DNA of 19,525 nt from DATMRF01 sp035566435 (lineage in GTDB: Bacteria > Verrucomicrobiota > Verrucomicrobiia > Limisphaerales > UBA8199): the NCBI GenBank assembly GCA_035566435.1, contig DATMRF010000138.1:1-19525 (forward strand). Reading direction: 5' to 3'. This document shows positions 12,901 to 19,525 of this stretch, one piece after another. The position numbers and the translations under genes are program-made. Position 1 is the first letter of the stretch. The number at the start of each line of letters is the position of its first letter. The notes under the pieces were generated by a model that worked only from the letters and a program-made list of their open reading frames with translations, ran no database searches and was not told the origin of the DNA.

Positions 12901-15900
12901 GACCAATGTGGTCGTGAGGCGGGATGCCCCGGCGCCCGGCACCGTGGTATTCAGTGTAGCCAGTCTGGCTCCTGGAGCCTCGGCCAATTTCACCGGCAGC
13001 TACACCGTGCCGGGTAGCAACGCCTGTTCGATCACCACCTCGCTCAGCGCCAGCGCCAATGATCAATGCGCCGGCTCGGGTGTCACGGCCAGAGCCACCA
13101 CCGATTGTCCGCTGGTTACCACCCCACGCATCCTCGTTACGCAAGGCTGCCCGACCAATCCGCCGAGTCCGGGCGGCGTCCTCATCTACAGCGGCACCGT
13201 CAGCAACGCTGGCAACATCACGTTGACCAACATCACAGTGGTCAACAATCAACGTGCGCCTGATACGAACACGAGTAGCGGCCCTGCCACCTTCGGGACG
13301 ATCTTTCCCCCGCTGGTTCCTCCTGCCGGGACCTTCACTGATCGCTTCGTCGTCGGTAATAACTTCAACGGGTTGACCTATGCCGATCAGGATGAGGGCT
13401 ATGCCGCCACCCAGTTCTACTCCCTTCGCCATGAAGTGTCCGGTACTTCCTCTTTCGTGACCATCAACGCCGGCGGAACCGTCGCCGGCCGCTTCGACGC
13501 CGGCAATAAAAACTTCGATGCGTTGACGTTTGCGGCCCCGGATGTGGGCTATGGCCCGGTCATTTTCTACTACCTCCGCCACGACAGCACCGGTGTTTCC
13601 AGTTTCGGGACCATCAAGCCCGGCGGAGCCGTTGGGGTCGTCGCTGATCTCTTCGTCGTCGGCAATAACTTCGATGCGTTGACCTTTGCGGCCACGGACG
13701 TGGGCTATGGCGCCAACTTGTTTTACTACCTCCGCCATGACAACAACGGAAGCTCCACCTTCGGGACCATCAACCCCGCCCTCCCCGGGACCGTCACTGA
13801 TCTTTTCAGCGTCGGCTCAAGCTTCGACGCCCTGGTCTTCACGGCTACGGACGTGGGCTATGGCGCCGATTTGTTCTATTACCTCCGCCACGACAGTAAC
13901 GGCCGTTCCACCTTCGGTACCATCTCGGCCACCGGGACCGTGACGGATCGCTTTAGCGTCGGCACGAACTTCACTGAGCTGACCTTTACGACCACGGACG
14001 TGGGCTTTGGGGCCAACCTGTTCTATTACCTCCGCGCGGGAGGCAGTACCTCGGGCACGAACACAACCACGCAACCGGCGTTCACACTGCCTTCCCTCGC
14101 ACCCGGCGCGTCCGCCAACTTCACCGGCAGTTATACCGTGCCAAACAGCAACTCCTGTTCCGTCTCCGCCATCGTCACCGCCACCGCCACCGACATTTGC
14201 AGTGGGAACACCGTCACTAACACCATCACCACGACCTGTCCGCTCGCCACGACGCCGCGCATCGCGGTCACGCTGGCTTGTCCGGCGGTGCCCGTCGCCA
14301 CCGGCGGTCAGATCACCTACACCGGGACCGTCAGAAATTCCGGCGACGTTACTTTGAACAACGTCACCGTCGTTGACAGCCAGTCTGTTCCCAGCACCGT
14401 GTTGGCCGTGGCGGCCCTGGCGCCCGGCGCGTCCGCGAACTTTACCGCGAGCTTCACGGCGCCGGCCGATGCCTGCTCGGTCAGCACCACGGTGACGGCC
14501 AGGGGTACTAATGCCTGCACCGCGATTGGTGTTTCAACCATCGCGTCCGCGACTTGCCCGCTGGTGACCGCTCCGCGGATTGCCGTCACGCAGAGCTGTC
14601 CGGCCAACCCGCCCGGCCTCGGCGGCGTCCTGACTTACAGCGGCACCGTCAGCAACGCTGGCAACATCACGCTTACCAACGTGGTAGTGACCAATGACCG
14701 CACGGGTAGCAGTCCGGTGTTTACGGTCGCCACTCTGGCCCCCGGCGCGTTGATGAACTTCACCGGCAGTTACACGGTGCCCACGAACAGCGCTTGCGCC
14801 ATCACTTCCACGCTGACAGCGACGGGGAATGACAATTGCACCGCCATGCTGGTCACGGCCAACGCAACGGCCACCTGCCCGGTGCAGGGCGCTGCCAATA
14901 TCGCCCTAACGCTGGCCTGCCCGGCCACGCCGACCCCTCTGGGCGGCCTGCTGAGTTTCACCGGCACCGTGCGCAATACGGGCAATCTCACGGTGACCAA
15001 TGTGGTGGTGAGGCGGGATGCCCCGGCGCCCGGCACCGTGATCTTCAGTGTGGCCAGCCTGCCCCCTGGAGCCTCGGCCAATTTCACCGGCAGCTACACC
15101 GTGGCGGCTACCAACGCCTGTTCGATTACCACCTCGGTCAGCGCCAGCGCGGGTGACACCTGCACCGGCGTCCTGGTCGCAGCCAACGCGTCCATCACCT
15201 GTCCGTTGGTGACGACGCCAGCCATCGAAGTGACCCAAGTCTGTCCCGTCACACCCGTGCTGCCAGGTGGCATCCTGACCTACAGCGGCTCCGTCAGTAA
15301 CGCCGGCAATATCACGCTGACCAACATTGTTGTCGTCAACAATCGGCCTGCCCCAAACAGCGTGATCTTCACCGCAGTCTCACTGGCCCCAGGTGCGACG
15401 ACCAACTTCGCGGGCAGCTACGAAGTGCCCCTGAATTGCTGCGTCGTCTGGAGCACGGTCATCACCACCGGCAACGACACCTGCACCGGCGTCGCCGTCA
15501 CCGACTCGGACACAGAGGCTTGCACTGTCCTGACGCTGCCGAAGCTCGTCGTTACCAAGGTGTGCCCGCCGACGGCGGTGCGACCGGGAGACGTGCTGCA
15601 ATACAGCGGCACCGTCAGCAACGCCGGCAACATCGTGCTGATCGATGTGACCATCGTGAACACCCAGCCGAGCGCCGGCTCGCCCGTGTGGGGACCGATC
15701 ACACTGGCCCCCGGTGAATCCGTCAGTTACTACGCCTCTTACGTCGTTGCGCCCGATTTCTGCGGGGGAACCGACACGGTCACGGCGCGCGGTCTGGACG
15801 CCTGCACCCTCGCTCCCGTGGTGAGTAGCGTGACGACCACCTGCCCGATCCTGACGACTCCACGCATTGCCGTGACGAAAAACTGCCCGGCACAGCCCAC

Positions 15901-18037
15901 CCCCAGGGGCGGGATGTTTACGTTCACGGGCACCGTGAGCAATCCGGGCAATGTCACGTTGGTCAATGTCCTGGTCGTGAACAACTACCAGGTCGACTGT
16001 TTCTCACGGACAAACGGCCCGGTGATCGGCCCGATTACTCTCGCGCCGGGCGCCTCCGTCAACTTTACCGGCAGCTACACCGCGCCGCTGAGTTGTTGCG
16101 AGGTCATCGACACCCTCACCGCCAGCGGCCAGGACCGCTGCTCGAGCAGCAACGTAACCGCCACCGCGACGGCCGTCTGTCCGTTGCTCACCACGCCGAG
16201 GATCGCCGTCGTGCAGAACTGCCCGGCGGCCCCGATACCGATGGGCAGCGTGTATACGTTCAGTGGCTACGTTACCAACACGGGCGACGCCGTCTTGACG
16301 AATGTCTTTGTGTTCAGCCCTCAGGGGACCAATACGCCGGCGCTGGGCCCGATTGAACTGGCACCGGGTGAATCGGAGTTTTACTTCGGCTCCTATACCG
16401 TTCCATCCAACACCTGCTCCGTCTCGGTCACCGCCCGCGGCCAGGACATTTGCGGCGGCAACCTGGTAATCAACACGGCCGGTTGTCCCGTCGCCACGAC
16501 GCCGGGCATCAGCATCACAGAGAGTTGCCCGCCAGGTCCTGTGTCTGCGGGTAGTCTCGTAGTGTTCGAAGGTTCGGTCACCAACACCGGCAACATCTCC
16601 CTGACGAATGTCCTCGTGTTCAGCAGCTCGAGCAATAGCACCCCGGTGCTCGGCCCGATCACGCTCGCCCCGGGGGCATCCGCACCGTTCGCGGGCAGCT
16701 ACATCGCCCTCGGCGGTTCCAGCCCGACCACCAACTCCGTCACGACCCCCACCACCAACACGGTAATTACTTACACCACTAACATGGTGATCACCTATAC
16801 GACTAATCGCGTGGTCACGACCAACACGGCGACCGCAAACTCGTTCGGAACCATCAATACCCTCTCCCAGGCCGTTGTTGATCGTTTCGTTATCGGCCCG
16901 AACTTCGAAGGATTGACTTATGACGCCTCGGATGCTGGCTATGGAGCTACGGAGTTCTACTCGATGCGCCAAGATAACACCGGCGCATCGTTCTTTAACA
17001 CCATCATTGCCGGCACGGCCGCCGTCACGGATCGTTTCAACGCCAGTAATCGAAGCTTCGATGCGTTGACTTATGCGGCCCCGGATGTGGGTTACGGCCC
17101 GCTGCTGTTCTACTACCTCACTCATGACAATGCGGGTGTATCCACCCTCGGCAGCATTACTCCAGGCGGGACGGTCGGAGTTGCCGCGGACCATTTCGTC
17201 GTCGGCAATAACTTCGATGCTTTGACCTTTGCCGCCACCGACGTCGGTTATGGCGCCAATATGTTCTATTATGTCCGCCATGACGCGACTGGTCTATCCA
17301 CGTTCGGGACCATCAACCCGGCTTTGCCTGGGACTATCACCGATCGCTTTGCCATCGGAGCCAACGTTGATGCGCTGTGCTTCACCGATCTGATCGCGCC
17401 AGGATACGGGGCAAATAATTTCTATTACCTGCGCCATGGCGCGAATGGTGTTTCCACCTTTGGAACCATCCTTGTCACAGGTCTGGCCAACGCGACAGTG
17501 ACCGACCGCTTCCCCGTCGGCACCAACGCCACCGAATTGACCTTTACCGCCACGGACGTGGGCTTTGGGCCCAACCTGTTCTACTTCCTCCGCGGCGGTG
17601 GCGGTGGCATTACGACTAACATCGTCACCACCCCTGTGGGCACCAACATCGTCACCACCCCTGTGGGCACTAACACCGTGATCACCTACACGACACATAG
17701 TGTGGTCACCTTCACGCCGACCAACACTGTCACGGTCACCGGCATGGACATCTGTCAAACCCGAGCCGTGACCGCCGCCGCTAATTGTCTCGGCCCTGTC
17801 GGCCCGACACCGGCCGGACCGGTCATCGGCGCGCTAACGATGGCCAATGGTTCCTTCAGCCTATCCTTCCACACCGAGAACGGGAAATCGTACACCGTGC
17901 AGTATAAGAATACATTGAGTGATCCGGCCTGGACCGACTTGCAAACAATCGTCGGAACAGGCGGAATCCGGACCATCACCAATGCGCTCTCAACCCAACA
18001 GCCGACACGGTTCTATCGGGTCATGGCCACGCCATAA
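9968..18037 (+). CDS. Giant secreted DUF11-repeat protein with nested LamG and two five-fold propeller-like modules
   Basis: 2,689 residues from ATG 9968; ATG 10001 (residue 12) and GTG 10073 (residue 36) are alternatives, and none has a clear ribosome site. A signal peptide ends in SAPAAHA (cleavage about 69/70). Two divergent Ig-like units follow, then about 14 canonical DUF11 units (from residue 312), each with CPA-P, G-VSN-GN-TLTNV-V, LAPG----F-GSY and usually four Cys. A LamG domain (about 466-668) sits inside the third unit of the array as a whole. A five-fold module (about 1107-1360) sits inside a later unit, and a second one (about 2291-2547) inside the last unit. The final 80 residues form a YTVQYKNTLSDPAW...RFYRV domain common at the C-terminus of Verrucomicrobia secreted proteins. 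No PEP-CTERM or LPXTG signal. Likely an extracellular, disulfide-stabilised filament or adhesin; this is inference. Confidence 0.9.
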   Translation: MTPYHSQHTTTMNTSIQQPAPYAIVQPSSDSSQSEVTLSAWRNPGGPFPWVAWLAGLVFLLFSAPAAHADRSPPGCLGSGLGISLFTSLPDVHIGDTIFYSVNVFNAPFPACDAGETNPAVAGAIHAYVVTPDGVTNNLTLRRTYLAPGESDFYTNVVSYVVRAQDIGPDGTVRATAVDQGDIHQNDVDSTGGGNQGVNTQVNLPCVLITAQCVAGVGENGAISFTGTVTNCGNNTLVGVTVTNFNDDGFFTVLFPTNLAIRQVAPFSGSWIPSNPCAPSTAILTVLATDQFTATPRTLTNFTTLTCQNTLTPGIKVTKACPAQPVAPGQLFTFSGSVSNTGNVTLTNIVVVNDQPAPNTPVFNRPSLAPGEVVSFTGSYPAPVCCSAADTVTATGTSRCGVKVSDFASATCPLTTAPAIAATLSCPATPIVAGGVVTYTGTVSNSGNASLDNVTVVQSGQPVPSTSGLVGYWAFNETSGSLAIDSSGSGNDGNIINATRGPGQYGNGLSFNGTNAYVDITNNASVNFAGAITMAAWIKPQAIDGYRQILAHGYSLPLSNSVFLRILNGNYQAGASGGTAPVLTVAVPAGDIGTWVHLAATFDGSTWILYRNGVAIGSNSAGTAAMMVNANWAVGARGGGGERFFKGMIDEARLYNRALSGAEVTVLSGTSSSVLFSAANLAPGASGTFALNGVAGACSATATVIATGQGQCPPYLAVTNTASATCPVTTAPAIAVTLACPAVPVATGGQITYTGTVRNSGDVTLNNVTVVDSQSLPSTVLTVASLAPGASANFTASFTAPADACSVSSTVTARGTNACTAIGVSTSASTTCPLVTAPRIAVTQNCPANPPSLGGVLTYSGTVSNAGNITLTNVVVTNDHTGASPVFTVATLAPGASTNFTGSYTVPTNNACAVSSTVMASGNDKCTAALVTANATAACPVQGAANLALTLACPATPTPLGGLLTFSGTVRNAGNITVTNVVVRRDAPAPGTVVFSVASLAPGASANFTGSYTVPGSNACSITTSLSASANDQCAGSGVTARATTDCPLVTTPRILVTQGCPTNPPSPGGVLIYSGTVSNAGNITLTNITVVNNQRAPDTNTSSGPATFGTIFPPLVPPAGTFTDRFVVGNNFNGLTYADQDEGYAATQFYSLRHEVSGTSSFVTINAGGTVAGRFDAGNKNFDALTFAAPDVGYGPVIFYYLRHDSTGVSSFGTIKPGGAVGVVADLFVVGNNFDALTFAATDVGYGANLFYYLRHDNNGSSTFGTINPALPGTVTDLFSVGSSFDALVFTATDVGYGADLFYYLRHDSNGRSTFGTISATGTVTDRFSVGTNFTELTFTTTDVGFGANLFYYLRAGGSTSGTNTTTQPAFTLPSLAPGASANFTGSYTVPNSNSCSVSAIVTATATDICSGNTVTNTITTTCPLATTPRIAVTLACPAVPVATGGQITYTGTVRNSGDVTLNNVTVVDSQSVPSTVLAVAALAPGASANFTASFTAPADACSVSTTVTARGTNACTAIGVSTIASATCPLVTAPRIAVTQSCPANPPGLGGVLTYSGTVSNAGNITLTNVVVTNDRTGSSPVFTVATLAPGALMNFTGSYTVPTNSACAITSTLTATGNDNCTAMLVTANATATCPVQGAANIALTLACPATPTPLGGLLSFTGTVRNTGNLTVTNVVVRRDAPAPGTVIFSVASLPPGASANFTGSYTVAATNACSITTSVSASAGDTCTGVLVAANASITCPLVTTPAIEVTQVCPVTPVLPGGILTYSGSVSNAGNITLTNIVVVNNRPAPNSVIFTAVSLAPGATTNFAGSYEVPLNCCVVWSTVITTGNDTCTGVAVTDSDTEACTVLTLPKLVVTKVCPPTAVRPGDVLQYSGTVSNAGNIVLIDVTIVNTQPSAGSPVWGPITLAPGESVSYYASYVVAPDFCGGTDTVTARGLDACTLAPVVSSVTTTCPILTTPRIAVTKNCPAQPTPRGGMFTFTGTVSNPGNVTLVNVLVVNNYQVDCFSRTNGPVIGPITLAPGASVNFTGSYTAPLSCCEVIDTLTASGQDRCSSSNVTATATAVCPLLTTPRIAVVQNCPAAPIPMGSVYTFSGYVTNTGDAVLTNVFVFSPQGTNTPALGPIELAPGESEFYFGSYTVPSNTCSVSVTARGQDICGGNLVINTAGCPVATTPGISITESCPPGPVSAGSLVVFEGSVTNTGNISLTNVLVFSSSSNSTPVLGPITLAPGASAPFAGSYIALGGSSPTTNSVTTPTTNTVITYTTNMVITYTTNRVVTTNTATANSFGTINTLSQAVVDRFVIGPNFEGLTYDASDAGYGATEFYSMRQDNTGASFFNTIIAGTAAVTDRFNASNRSFDALTYAAPDVGYGPLLFYYLTHDNAGVSTLGSITPGGTVGVAADHFVVGNNFDALTFAATDVGYGANMFYYVRHDATGLSTFGTINPALPGTITDRFAIGANVDALCFTDLIAPGYGANNFYYLRHGANGVSTFGTILVTGLANATVTDRFPVGTNATELTFTATDVGFGPNLFYFLRGGGGGITTNIVTTPVGTNIVTTPVGTNTVITYTTHSVVTFTPTNTVTVTGMDICQTRAVTAAANCLGPVGPTPAGPVIGALTMANGSFSLSFHTENGKSYTVQYKNTLSDPAWTDLQTIVGTGGIRTITNALSTQQPTRFYRVMATP
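11365..11972 (+). other. LamG domain nested inside a DUF11 unit
   Basis: The coding segment reads GLVGYWAFNETSG, GNGLSFNGTNAYVDI, ITMAAWIKPQ, WVHLAATFDGSTWILYRNGV and MIDEARLYNRALSGAEV, which are standard LamG/concanavalin-like marks. It is flanked on the left by DNVTVVQSGQPVPST and on the right by SVLFSAANLAPGASGTF, the two halves of one DUF11 unit. Confidence 0.87.
12167..13090 (+). repeat. Three-unit DUF11 block, first copy
   Basis: About 924 bases recur at 14261-15184 at a constant offset of 2,094 bases (698 codons), with no indel at the points compared. Long stretches are identical, for example around 12187-12290 and 14281-14384. This is a recent in-frame duplication within the giant gene. 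Confidence 0.85.
13286..14047 (+). repeat. Five-fold repeat module 1 (propeller-like)
   Basis: Five units of 46-53 residues share the pattern D-F-VG-NFDALTFAATDVGYG-NLFYYLRHD--G-STFGTI. The module opens with a lone TFGTI strand and its fifth unit lacks that strand, the arrangement of a closed circular propeller. The DNA units are also visibly similar. Confidence 0.85.
14261..15184 (+). repeat. Three-unit DUF11 block, second copy
   Basis: Partner of 12167-13090 at an offset of 2,094 bases. Scattered substitutions, many synonymous, separate the copies. Confidence 0.85.
16838..17607 (+). repeat. Five-fold repeat module 2 (propeller-like)
   Basis: Again five units with the pattern DRF-VG-N-DALTF-A-DVGYG-N-FYY-RH---G-STFGTI, opening with a lone SFGTI and ending with a unit that lacks it. 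Unit 4 is irregular (CFTDLIAPGYG). It is flanked by Thr/Asn-rich linkers. Confidence 0.84.
17614..17673 (+). repeat. 27-base tandem repeat encoding a TNIVTTPVG linker
   Basis: Two nearly identical 27-base units encode TNIVTTPVG twice, followed by a partial third unit (TNTVITYT). A related Thr/Asn linker precedes the module at about 16730-16835 (TTNSVTTPTTNTVITYTTN). These look like flexible spacers around the second five-fold module. Confidence 0.75.
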
Positions 18038-18063
18038 TAAACCCAACCCTGTGGGTGATCATT

Positions 18064-18097
18064 CCAGCCGAAGGAGAGTTCCTTCGGCTGGGTTTTC
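18064..18097 (+). terminator. Strong intrinsic terminator after the giant gene
   Basis: A perfect 12-bp stem CCAGCCGAAGGA / TCCTTCGGCTGG with loop GAGT is followed by GTTTTC. It begins 27 bases after the stop of the giant gene and ends before the ATG of the next gene, so the two genes are probably separate transcripts. Confidence 0.85.
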
Positions 18098-18120
18098 GAC
18101 CAAAGAAAGTACCGGCAATT

Positions 18121-19143
18121 ATGAAAAAAACACCAACACTTTTCGCAGGGGTGCTATGGATGGGCGCAATGTGCGTTGCCGCTCAGGCGGAGGGGGCTCC
18201 CAAAATCCAGTTTGAGCAGACGGTTTGCGACTTTGGCAAGACCTCGCTGGTCGCAACCGTCTCGGGCGTCTTTAAGTTCAAGAACGCCGGTAACGCCATC
18301 CTCAAAGTAGAGCCGCCCAAGCCATCCTGCGGTTGCACGGTCGCCGAGCTGAAGCCCCAGACCCTTCCGCCAGGCGGCACCGGCGAACTGCCCTTCACAT
18401 TGAATCTCGGTTTTTACCGGGCGACGATGGAGAAGCACATCGCGGTCCGGTCGAACGATCCGCAGACTCCCGAAGTCTCGCTCACCATCAAGGTGGATTA
18501 CACGCCGCTCTACGACATCAGCCCGATTATCCTTTCGCCCACCCTGGCGTTTGGCGTGAAGGGTGCCGACCAATTCACTACCATTACCCGCACGGACGGC
18601 AAACCGCTCCGCATCGCGAGGCTCGACGGTTCCAAGCCCTGGATCACGGCAACGGTGGAGCCGGGCGCCAAAGCGGACGATGCCACCGCGCGCATACGCG
18701 TCGCCATTCAACGGGATGGCCCGCCGCGCCGCTTCAATGAATCCGTCCGGATCTATGCCACCGGGCAGACGAACACGCCGGTATCCACCATTTACCTCTA
18801 CGGCCAGGTCATGGGTGAGGTTTCGCTCAATCCGGAAGCCCTGTATTGGAGCGTCTCCGACACCACGAATGCGCCGGCGGAGCGCCCGGAGGCGCTGGCT
18901 CTCCGGCGGGTGATGATTCGTGCCGCCGATGGCAAGGAGATTGAGTTGAAGAATCCGCAAAGCACGATCAAAGGCATCAAGGTCGAACTGGTGCCAAAAG
19001 AGGCCGGCAAAGTCTATGAACTGGTCGCGCGACTGGATGAGGTGCCGGCGAGCAGCCTCGCCGGCAACGTGTCGTTTGAAACCTCGGTGGCCGCGCAGCC
19101 CAGGATTGAAGTGCCAGTCGTCGTCAATGTGTCCAAACCCTGA
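18121..19143 (+). CDS. Secreted DUF1573 protein
   Basis: 340 residues from ATG 18121. This start is chosen because it opens a signal peptide (MKKTPTLFAGVLWMGAMCVA, cleavage after AQA); the frame is open to 18055, but that part contains the terminator stem. Residues about 28-125 are a DUF1573 (HYDIN/ASPM-like Ig) domain: FEQTVCDFGKTSLVATVSGV, FKFKNAGNAILKVEPPKPSC, GCTV, LPPGGTGELPFTLNL, then HIAVRSNDPQTPEVSLTIKV. The rest (about 130-340) is beta-rich and may contain one or two further Ig-like folds (ISPTLAFG-type strand, RIYATGQTNTPVSTIYLYG, IKGIKVELVPKEAG). DUF1573 proteins are periplasmic or surface proteins of unknown biochemical role. No membrane anchor or enzyme motif is seen. A role alongside the giant protein is possible but only suggested by position. 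Confidence 0.88.
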   Translation: MKKTPTLFAGVLWMGAMCVAAQAEGAPKIQFEQTVCDFGKTSLVATVSGVFKFKNAGNAILKVEPPKPSCGCTVAELKPQTLPPGGTGELPFTLNLGFYRATMEKHIAVRSNDPQTPEVSLTIKVDYTPLYDISPIILSPTLAFGVKGADQFTTITRTDGKPLRIARLDGSKPWITATVEPGAKADDATARIRVAIQRDGPPRRFNESVRIYATGQTNTPVSTIYLYGQVMGEVSLNPEALYWSVSDTTNAPAERPEALALRRVMIRAADGKEIELKNPQSTIKGIKVELVPKEAGKVYELVARLDEVPASSLAGNVSFETSVAAQPRIEVPVVVNVSKP

Positions 19144-19213
19144 TCTTGATCACCGCGTATAGCGGCGCCGCCGGCCGAACCGCGAGCGCAGTCATGGACC
19201 GTTAGAACCTCGT

Positions 19214-19267
19214 CCTCCTCTCGTCGGAAGCATTTTGACAGAAATAAATGCTTCCGACGAGAGGAGG
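19214..19267. repeat. Perfect 22-bp inverted repeat
   Basis: The arms 19214-19235 and 19246-19267 are exact reverse complements over 22 bases (outer end CCTCCTCTCGTCGG), with a 10-base loop. No T-run follows on either strand, so it is a weak terminator candidate. It ends precisely where repeat copy D starts, in the position held in copies A and B by the CCAAAAC/GTTTTGG inverted repeat. Confidence 0.8.
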
Positions 19268-19525
19268 CGAGAGCCGAGAGAACGTCCGGCAATTCCAATA
19301 GGCCCCGCCGCGCGAGGTGATTGGTGATCCAATTTGATCATGGAAAAAGTTTAGCGTAGGTGCGCGACTTTGGCTTCTTAGCGGAATAGAGTTTGTATTA
19401 ATAAAGCCGAAGCCAGAGAACCAGGGCCGAAGGCCCGCAATGTGATAGCCCGGGCTGGAGCGCAGCGAAGGCCCGGGAAAACGTGCCCAAACAATTCTCC
19501 CCCGCCCTGTAAGGGCGCAACAACA
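19268..19525. repeat. Hairpin-rich intergenic repeat, copy D, cut by window end
   Basis: Matches copies A and B from GAGCCGAGAG through the degenerate palindrome (GTGATCCAATTTGATCAT), GTATTAATAAA and the GGGCC-GAA-GGCCC, CCCGGGC and CGCCCT hairpins, up to the last base. The first module is missing, and a segment around 19350-19385 is diverged. It should continue beyond the window. Confidence 0.85.

Larger units (their letters stand above)
10901..17790 (+). repeat. Array of about 14 DUF11-type coding repeats
   Basis: Units of roughly 100 residues begin with VT--CPA-P and continue with Y-GTVSN-GN-TLTNV-VVN, LAPG-S-NF-GSY, then a Cys-containing strand pair and AT--CP. Unit starts can be followed at about 10901, 11218, 12160, 12481, 12799, 13117, 14254, 14575, 14893, 15217, 15535, 15856, 16192 and 16495. 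Three units are enlarged by inserted domains. Confidence 0.85.

Noticed and set aside
16004..17281. 425-residue minus-strand frame rich in Arg/Gly inside the giant gene
   Set aside because: It mirrors the repeat structure of the sense gene and lacks any independent feature; the same happens at 12812-13738.
13286..17607. CRISPR-like or intergenic repeat array
   Set aside because: The repeats are in-frame coding units within one long ORF, with no constant direct repeats separated by unique spacers.
17830..18037. PEP-CTERM, LPXTG or type IX sorting signal at the end of the giant protein
   Set aside because: The last residues end RFYRVMATP with no hydrophobic segment plus basic tail and no LPXTG. 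A type IX signal cannot be recognised from sequence alone here.

Overview
The window is high-GC DNA from a bacterium that is probably a member of Verrucomicrobiota (Pedosphaera/Limisphaera-like). This is inference from gene content: very large secreted DUF11/LamG proteins, a helical-repeat membrane protein, DUF1573, a Kai-linked histidine kinase cassette, and a hairpin-rich intergenic repeat family. No rRNA, tRNA, intact insertion sequence or CRISPR was seen.

Left part (1-5207), signalling. The end of a KaiB-type gene is cut by the window edge. It overlaps a soluble PAS-histidine kinase of the NarX/DegS type, which overlaps a NarL-type response regulator; the three look like one translationally coupled unit. 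A 54-codon small ORF then overlaps the start of a HydE/PylB/BioB-like radical SAM enzyme. After it come a short truncated relic and copy A of the intergenic repeat. A second NarL-type regulator lies on the minus strand with unusual tails at both ends.

Middle part (5461-8200), minus strand. A secreted FnIII/Ig-like protein is coupled by a 4-base overlap to a single-pass membrane protein made of helical repeats. Its leader can fold into a long-range 12-bp helix around an inner hairpin, so it is a candidate structured 5' UTR RNA of unknown class.

Accessory stretch (8200-9960). This region has no intact gene. It holds REP-like hairpins, a 10-base-period repeat, copies B and C of the intergenic repeat, and three gene relics: the C-terminal end of a formylglycine-generating-enzyme-type protein, the C-terminal end of a second copy of the radical SAM gene, and the N-terminal end of a response-regulator receiver.

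Right part (9968-19143). A secreted protein of about 2,689 residues is built from about 14 canonical cysteine-containing DUF11 units. One LamG domain and two five-fold repeat modules are inserted inside individual DUF11 units. The five-fold modules have the layout expected of five-bladed beta-propellers closed by a circularly permuted strand. A strong intrinsic terminator separates it from a secreted DUF1573 protein. A 22-bp hairpin and copy D of the intergenic repeat close the window. The most novel-looking elements are the nested propeller modules, the structured leader upstream of the 7949 gene, and the repeat/relic region.
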